From Pseudomonadota bacterium (GTDB lineage: Bacteria > Pseudomonadota > Alphaproteobacteria > Rhizobiales > Methylopilaceae): 64,000 nucleotides of DNA. Both the position numbers and the translations under genes were made by a program. The stretch lies in the NCBI GenBank assembly GCA_023388965.1, contig JAEWFF010000022.1, positions 62,001 through 126,000 of the forward strand, written 5' to 3'. Of the stretch, positions 59,342-64,000 are shown piece by piece (positions within the stretch are counted from its first letter, which is position 1; every line of letters begins with the position of its first letter). The notes beneath the pieces are model-generated. The model saw nothing but the letters and a program-made list of their open reading frames with translations. It was not told the origin of the DNA and made no database searches.

Positions 59342-60859
59342 TTATTGCCCCCGCCGGGCCTGGCTTGCGAAGCGCACGGCTTCCTCGGCGGCGCGGAACT
59401 GGGCGCGGGCCTTGTTGATGCACTCGGCCTGTTCGGAGGCCGGAACGGAATCGGCGACGATTCCGGCGCCGGCCTGAACATACATCCTGCCGTCCTTGAC
59501 GACGGCGGTGCGCAGCGCGATGCAGGTGTCCATCGAGCCGTTGGCGCCGAAATAGCCGACGCAGCCGGCATAGACGCCGCGCTTTTCCTTTTCCAGTTCG
59601 TCGATGATCTCCATAGCGCGCACTTTCGGCGCGCCCGAGACGGTGCCGGCCGGAAATCCCGCGATCAGGGCGTCGAGCGCGTCGTGCCGCGGATCGAGCT
59701 TTCCTTCGACATTCGAGACGATGTGCATCACGTGGGAATAATATTCGAGGAAGAACTGGTCGGTGACGGTGACGGTGCCGATTTCGGCGACGCGGCCGAC
59801 ATCGTTGCGCCCGAGATCGAGCAGCATCAGGTGCTCGGCGCGTTCCTTGGGATCGGCGAGCAGATCGGCCGCCAATGCGCGGTCCTCGGCGGGGTTGGCG
59901 CCGCGTGGGCGCGTTCCGGCAATCGGGCGGATCGTAACCACGCCGTCGCGCGCGCGGACGAGAATCTCCGGCGAGGAACAGACGATCTGGAAGCCGCCGA
60001 AATCCAGATAGACGAGGAACGGCGCCGGATTGACGCGGCGCAGCGCGCGGTAGAGCGCAAAGGCCGGCAGTTCGAACGGCGCCTCGAACCTCTGCGACAG
60101 GACCACCTGAAAGATATCGCCGGCCGCGATGTATTCCCGCGCGCGCTCGACCATTGCGAGATATTCCGCCTCGCTGGTGTTGGAGGCGAGGGCGGGCTCC
60201 GGATGATCGAGCGCCGGGTCTGTGTCCGTGCGCACCAGCGGCCGTTCGAGCGCGTCGAGCACATCCGACAGCCGTTCGCGCGCACGCGCCAGCGCGGCGT
60301 CGGAGCCCAGTCCGGGCTGCGGCCGCACGGGCGTGACGATCGTGACCTCGTCCTTCACGGCGTCGAAAATCACCATGATAGTCGGCCGGATCATGAGCGC
60401 GTCCGGCACGCTCAGAACGTCCGGATTGGGCTCCGGCAGGTCCTCCATATGGCGGACCATGTCATAGGCGAGATAGCCGAACACGCCGGCGGCCATCGGC
60501 GGCAGATCGTCCGGGATCGCAATGGCGGATTCGGCCAGAAGCGCGCGCAGGGCTTCCAGCGGCGGCTGGGGAACCTGTTCGAAATCCTCCGGCGCGCTGT
60601 CGGGCGTGCGGTTGATCTCGGCCGTCTTGCCGTTGCAGCGCCAGATGACATCGGGCTTCAGCCCGATCATGGAATAGCGCCCGCGCGTCGCGCCGCCCTC
60701 GACGGATTCCAGCAGGAATGCGTTGGCGCGGCCTTCGCACAGTTTCAGATAGGCCGAGACGGGCGTTTCGAGATCGGCGACGAAACGTGTCCAGACGACT
60801 TGCGGACGCCCGGCGGCATAGGCCGCGGCGAAAGCCTCCGGATCGGGGTCGATACGCAT
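59342..60859 (-). CDS. trpE: Anthranilate synthase component I
   Basis: 505 aa, makes anthranilate from chorismate. The feedback motif LLES is present at 49-52, so tryptophan inhibition is expected. Catalytic region: FQVVLSQRFEAP, SSPEILVR, RPIAGTRPRGA, LLDLGRNDVGRVAE, GAPKVRAMEIIDELE and YAGCVGYFGANG. It starts 5 bp after the ppiD stop, leaving no room for an attenuator leader. Confidence 0.98.
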   Translation of the reverse strand: MRIDPDPEAFAAAYAAGRPQVVWTRFVADLETPVSAYLKLCEGRANAFLLESVEGGATRGRYSMIGLKPDVIWRCNGKTAEINRTPDSAPEDFEQVPQPPLEALRALLAESAIAIPDDLPPMAAGVFGYLAYDMVRHMEDLPEPNPDVLSVPDALMIRPTIMVIFDAVKDEVTIVTPVRPQPGLGSDAALARARERLSDVLDALERPLVRTDTDPALDHPEPALASNTSEAEYLAMVERAREYIAAGDIFQVVLSQRFEAPFELPAFALYRALRRVNPAPFLVYLDFGGFQIVCSSPEILVRARDGVVTIRPIAGTRPRGANPAEDRALAADLLADPKERAEHLMLLDLGRNDVGRVAEIGTVTVTDQFFLEYYSHVMHIVSNVEGKLDPRHDALDALIAGFPAGTVSGAPKVRAMEIIDELEKEKRGVYAGCVGYFGANGSMDTCIALRTAVVKDGRMYVQAGAGIVADSVPASEQAECINKARAQFRAAEEAVRFASQARRGQ

Positions 60860-60864
60860 GACGA

Positions 60865-62745
60865 CTACTGAATCTCCCCGCCCAGTGTCGTCGCCAGAAG
60901 CTGCGTATTGACGCTTGCGCCGAGCTCCGTCTGAAGCTGCTGCACATATTGCGTCGTCAGATCGTTCTGGATGGTCGCCGCGATCCGGTCGTTCAGCTGT
61001 TTTGCCTCGTCCGATCCGGCCGCCGGCGTGGGCGCGTCTATGGCCGTCACCTGAAACAGGACGCGGCCGTCCTCGCCCGTGGGGGCGGAGGCGAATGCGT
61101 CCTTCGCCGTCGCGAATATCTGCGCCGCGGCGCTGGCGCCGAGCGTGCCGCCGCGCCGGTCGAGATTGTCGGCCTGCTGGACCTGCGCGACCTCGCGCTC
61201 GGCGAGCGCGGCAAGGGTCAGCGATCCGTCGCGCAGCTGCTTGATGGCTTCGTCGGTCTTCGCATCGAGGCTCTTGCGCGCTTCCTCGGCACGCCAGCGC
61301 GTCAGTACATCGGCGCGGGCTTCATCGAACGTCCGCTCCCGCGCGGGATCGACCTTCGTCACATCGAACCAGACATAGGCATTGTCGTTCTGGACCGGAT
61401 TGTTCTCGACCCCGACATCGGACTGGAAGGCCTCTTCGAGCGTCTGTTCGCCGCCGGGCACATTGACGCTCGTGCCGTTGACGAGACCCTGCCGGTCCAC
61501 GTTTTCGATGGTCATGAGTTCGAGGCCGAACTTGCCGGCGATTTCCTTCAAGGTCGTGCCGCTGGCGCGGTCGTCCTCGATGTCGTCATGCAGGGTGTGG
61601 AGTTTCTCGCGGGCGCGCTCGCGCGCGATCTCTGCGCGGATGTCGTCCTTCACATCGTCGAATGTCCTGACCTCGCCCGGCTCGATCTTCGTCACGCGCA
61701 CGAGAACGGTCTGGAACTGGCCCTGGACCGGCGCGCTGACCTCGCCTTCGGCCAGCGCGAACGCCGCTTCGCCGATGGGCTGATCGAGGATTTCGGACTT
61801 GGCAACGGTGCCCAGCGAACGGTCGGCTTCCGAAACATTATGCTCGGCGGCGACGTCCGCGAAGCTCGCGCCGCCCCTGATCTTGTCGGCGGCGGCCTGC
61901 GCCTCGGTCAGGGACGCGAAGGGGATACGCTCGACGGTGCGCCGCTCCGGGCGGCCGATGCTGTCCTTGTCCTGCTCGTAGCGCGTGCGTACGTCCTCGT
62001 CGGACACGTTTTCCTTTTTCGCAAGCTCGTCGGCGGCGGCCGTAACGACGGTCAGCGAACGCTGTTCCGGCTTCTGGAACGTGCCCTTGCGCTCTTCGAA
62101 AAAGGCGCGCAGCACCTCTTCGCCGGGGTCCGCAATGCCAGCGCCGTCGGAGCCGGGCAGCACGACATAGCTGATCGAGCGGCGCTCGTTCTGGTGCCGG
62201 ATCACCGCTTCGGTGAGCACGTCGGGCGAATGCAGGCCACCGGCCACGCCTTCGGCGATCTGGTTGCGAATCAGGAGTTGGCGCTGAAGCGCGACATACA
62301 TGGGCTCGTTGAGGCCATTGGTGCGCAGGATGAGGTCGAAGCGGTTGGGATCGAATGTGCCGTCGGGGCCGGCGAAGTTGGGATCGCGCATGATGCTCGC
62401 GGCGATCTCCGAATCCGGAATGGCAAGATTCATGCGCCGCGCACGCTCATCGAGCGCGGCCTCGCTCATCATCTGGCCGAGCACCTGACGGTCGATGCCG
62501 AGCGCGCGCGCCTCGGCGGGCGTCAGCGAGCGGCCGAATCGCTGTCCGGATTGCTGGAGTTCGCGGTTGAAGCGCTCGCGGAAGGCTTCCACGCCGATAT
62601 CGGTGTCGCCGACCTGGGCCAGGGTGTTGCTGGTGCCCATGCGGAACATGTCTTCGACGCCCCACACGGCAAAGCTGATCACGAGGAGACCCAGAAGGAT
62701 CTTCATGACGATGCCGGCGGATTTGTTTCGCAACGTGTTGAGCAT
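60865..62745 (-). CDS. ppiD: Membrane-anchored peptidyl-prolyl isomerase/chaperone PpiD
   Basis: 626 aa. N-terminal single helix (VMKILLGLLVISFAVWGV) with a short cytoplasmic tail, a SurA-N-like chaperone region (residues 35-200), a parvulin-type domain (about 230-350), and a second C-terminal chaperone region. It assists newly exported proteins at the Sec translocon. First gene of a run that continues into trpE, as in many alphaproteobacteria. Divergent from tpiA. Confidence 0.92.
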   Translation of the reverse strand: MLNTLRNKSAGIVMKILLGLLVISFAVWGVEDMFRMGTSNTLAQVGDTDIGVEAFRERFNRELQQSGQRFGRSLTPAEARALGIDRQVLGQMMSEAALDERARRMNLAIPDSEIAASIMRDPNFAGPDGTFDPNRFDLILRTNGLNEPMYVALQRQLLIRNQIAEGVAGGLHSPDVLTEAVIRHQNERRSISYVVLPGSDGAGIADPGEEVLRAFFEERKGTFQKPEQRSLTVVTAAADELAKKENVSDEDVRTRYEQDKDSIGRPERRTVERIPFASLTEAQAAADKIRGGASFADVAAEHNVSEADRSLGTVAKSEILDQPIGEAAFALAEGEVSAPVQGQFQTVLVRVTKIEPGEVRTFDDVKDDIRAEIARERAREKLHTLHDDIEDDRASGTTLKEIAGKFGLELMTIENVDRQGLVNGTSVNVPGGEQTLEEAFQSDVGVENNPVQNDNAYVWFDVTKVDPARERTFDEARADVLTRWRAEEARKSLDAKTDEAIKQLRDGSLTLAALAEREVAQVQQADNLDRRGGTLGASAAAQIFATAKDAFASAPTGEDGRVLFQVTAIDAPTPAAGSDEAKQLNDRIAATIQNDLTTQYVQQLQTELGASVNTQLLATTLGGEIQ

Positions 62746-62886
62746 GGAATGGCCTGGAAAGCGTGTGGAATTTCGCGGGGCATATAGCCCGAGACATGAG
62801 CCGGATCATAGAGGCGGGGGCAAAAGAGCCGCAATCTTGCGTTCATGGCCGCGAGCGGCTCAGTTAACGCCGCAGGAGAGAATGGT

Positions 62887-63636
62887 ATGCCGCCGAAACC
62901 GCTTGTCGCCGGAAACTGGAAGATGAACGGCCGCCGGGCCAGCCTCGCGGAGATCGAGGCTTTGCGCGTCCGGATCGCCGAAGGCGCTGCGGGCTCGGCC
63001 GAGATCGTGGTCTGCCCGCCCGCAACCCTCATCATGGGGGCTGCGGTCATCGCCCAGGGGGCGGTCGGGATCGGCGGGCAGGATTGCGATTCGCGGGGCG
63101 ACGGCGCGCATACCGGCGACATCAATGCCGCAATGCTGGCCGATGCCGGCGCGGCCTATGTGATTCTCGGCCATTCGGAGCGGCGGCAGGACCATGGTGA
63201 AACCAACGCAATCGTGCGCGAGAAGGTCGCTGCCGCCTGGGCGGCTGGGCTGACCGCCATCGTCTGCGTCGGCGAGACGCGCGAGGAGCGCAGCGGCGGG
63301 CAGACGCTCGATGTCGTCGGCTGGCAGGTGAAGGATTCGGTGCCGGACGGCGCCACGGCCGAAAATCTCGTCATCGCCTATGAGCCGATCTGGGCCATCG
63401 GCACGGGCCTGACGCCAAGTCCCGAGGATGTGCGGCAGGTCCATGCTCTGCTGCGCGAGGGCCTGCGGGGGCGGATGGGCGCGGCCGCGGACGGCGTGCG
63501 CCTCCTCTATGGCGGCTCGGTAAAGCCGGACAACGCCGCCGAATTGCTCAGGGTGCCTGACGTCAATGGCGCACTGGTCGGCGGCGCGAGTCTGAAAGCT
63601 GCGGATTTCCTTGCGATTGCAGAGGTTTATCGCTGA
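62887..63636 (+). CDS. tpiA: Triosephosphate isomerase
   Basis: 249 aa from 62887 (GGAGAG eight bases upstream). Catalytic Lys12 in GNWKMNG, His96 in LGHSERR, Glu166 in AYEPIWAIGTG, phosphate loop LYGGSVKPDN. Links glycolysis and gluconeogenesis. An upstream in-frame ATG at 62845 would add a non-homologous extension. secG follows after two repeats. Confidence 0.98.
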   Translation: MPPKPLVAGNWKMNGRRASLAEIEALRVRIAEGAAGSAEIVVCPPATLIMGAAVIAQGAVGIGGQDCDSRGDGAHTGDINAAMLADAGAAYVILGHSERRQDHGETNAIVREKVAAAWAAGLTAIVCVGETREERSGGQTLDVVGWQVKDSVPDGATAENLVIAYEPIWAIGTGLTPSPEDVRQVHALLREGLRGRMGAAADGVRLLYGGSVKPDNAAELLRVPDVNGALVGGASLKAADFLAIAEVYR

Positions 63637-63680
63637 CCTCATCCTGAGGAGGCGCGAAGCGCCGTCTCGAAGGATGAGGG
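63637..63680. repeat. Family A palindromic repeat, copy 3 (short)
   Basis: CCTCATCCTGAGGA, a GGCGC-GAA-GCGCC hairpin and TCGAAGGATGAGG. Begins immediately after the tpiA stop codon. A shorter version of the copies at 5705 and 59219. Confidence 0.85.
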
Positions 63681-63695
63681 TGGAGGAAGCGTCCG

Positions 63696-63841
63696 CATGT
63701 CCCGGGGCAGCGCAGCGGAGCCCGGGACCCATACTCCCGGTCTTGGCGGTTTGGTTCCAACGCAGGAGGATCGTCACGAGAGGACACGGCGTATGGGTCC
63801 CGGATCGGCGCTCGGCTGCGCCTCGCTTGTCCGGGACACAC
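63696..63841. repeat. Family C palindromic repeat, copy 3
   Basis: Outer CATGTCCCGGG and TCCGGGACA; inner GGGACCCATAC and GTATGGGTCCC. Its arm tip (GGCGCTCGGCTGCGCC) differs from both copies 1 and 2. It occupies the tpiA-secG gap, leaving about 65 bp for a secG promoter. Confidence 0.85.
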
Positions 63842-63905
63842 GGCGGGGTAGCTTCTCGCCGCAGGCTGGTGTAATCAGCCGCGTCCTGACCCTATATCGG
63901 CTGCC

Positions 63906-64000
63906 ATGCATACCGTTCTTGTCGTTGTCCATCTGATGATCGTCCTCGCGCTTGTCGGGGTTGTCCTGCTCCAGCGCTCGGAGGGCGGGGCGCTCGGCAT
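63906..64000 (+). CDS. secG: Protein-export membrane protein SecG (partial, cut by window end)
   Basis: The first 31 codons are visible: MHTVLVVVHLMIVLALVG, then VVLLQRSEGGALG. The helix followed by LLQRSEGGALG is the SecG signature. tpiA-secG order is standard. SecG is the small subunit of the SecYEG channel. Confidence 0.92.
   Translation, partial: MHTVLVVVHLMIVLALVGVVLLQRSEGGALG

Noticed and set aside
63611..63936. Small plus-strand genes between tpiA and secG
   Set aside because: They translate family A and C repeats; no ribosome site and no protein-like composition.
1..64000. tRNA, rRNA, tmRNA or other structured RNA genes besides the TPP riboswitch
   Set aside because: Reading the gaps on both strands I found no T-loop/acceptor pattern or known RNA core. 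A covariance-model scan would settle it.

Overview
The window is a gene-dense, GC-rich stretch of an alphaproteobacterial chromosome, most likely from the order Hyphomicrobiales (Rhizobiales). I infer this from gene content and order: rpsF-rpsR-DUF2232-rplI, dsbA-aroQ-accB-accC, DUF2155 next to an NDUFA12-like gene, a suf operon with two cysteine desulfurases behind an apparent Irr box, yajC-secD-secF followed by NDUFAF3-like and NDUFAF6-like genes, and ppiD-trpE-trpG-trpD-trpC-moaC-moeA next to tpiA-secG. CtrA-type and Irr-type operators fit the same group. I do not assign a genus. I saw no tRNA, rRNA, CRISPR array, transposase or prophage gene.

Layout. 0-2.7 kb: ribosomal protein operon (minus strand). 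2.8-7.7 kb: an orphan hybrid histidine kinase, three uncharacterised genes, NDUFA12-like and DUF2155 genes. 7.8-12.8 kb: aat, then a plus-strand block of an alpha/beta hydrolase and a complete TRAP transporter (dctP, dctQ, dctM) that separates aat from accC and looks like inserted cargo. 12.8-18.8 kb: accC, accB, aroQ, a DsbA-like protein, an M48 peptidase and an aminotransferase. 18.9-29 kb: RNase E with a large acidic insertion, the division amidase amiC, PBP1A, prfB with its programmed frameshift, an M23 peptidase and a peroxiredoxin. 29-38.3 kb: an AsmA-like giant, tyrS, anmK, opgG/D, an AEC transporter and a small hydrolase. 38.3-45.2 kb: the suf operon. 45.3-51.9 kb: a LysM/LytM lipoprotein, a DUF815 ATPase, yajC-secDF and the two complex I assembly factor homologues. 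51.9-54.8 kb: a TPP riboswitch and thiOSGE. 54.8-62.7 kb: moeA, moaC, trpCDGE and ppiD (minus strand). 62.9-64 kb: tpiA and the start of secG.

Much of the window serves envelope growth and export: amiC, PBP1A, two M23-type proteins, anmK, opgG, AsmA-like, BepA-like M48, DsbA, SecDF-YajC and PpiD. Another theme is Fe-S and respiratory chain supply: suf genes, an NDUFA12 accessory subunit and AF3/AF6-like assembly factors.

The most unusual DNA-level feature is a set of palindromic intergenic repeats of at least three families (here called A, B, C). Two copies, one of family B (sufD-sufS gap) and one of family C (trpD-trpC gap), carry the same two-hairpin module, here called E. Comparing two copies of family C shows an empty and a filled state. 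Most of the window is otherwise ordinary core genome. I see no clear new defence or biosynthetic system.
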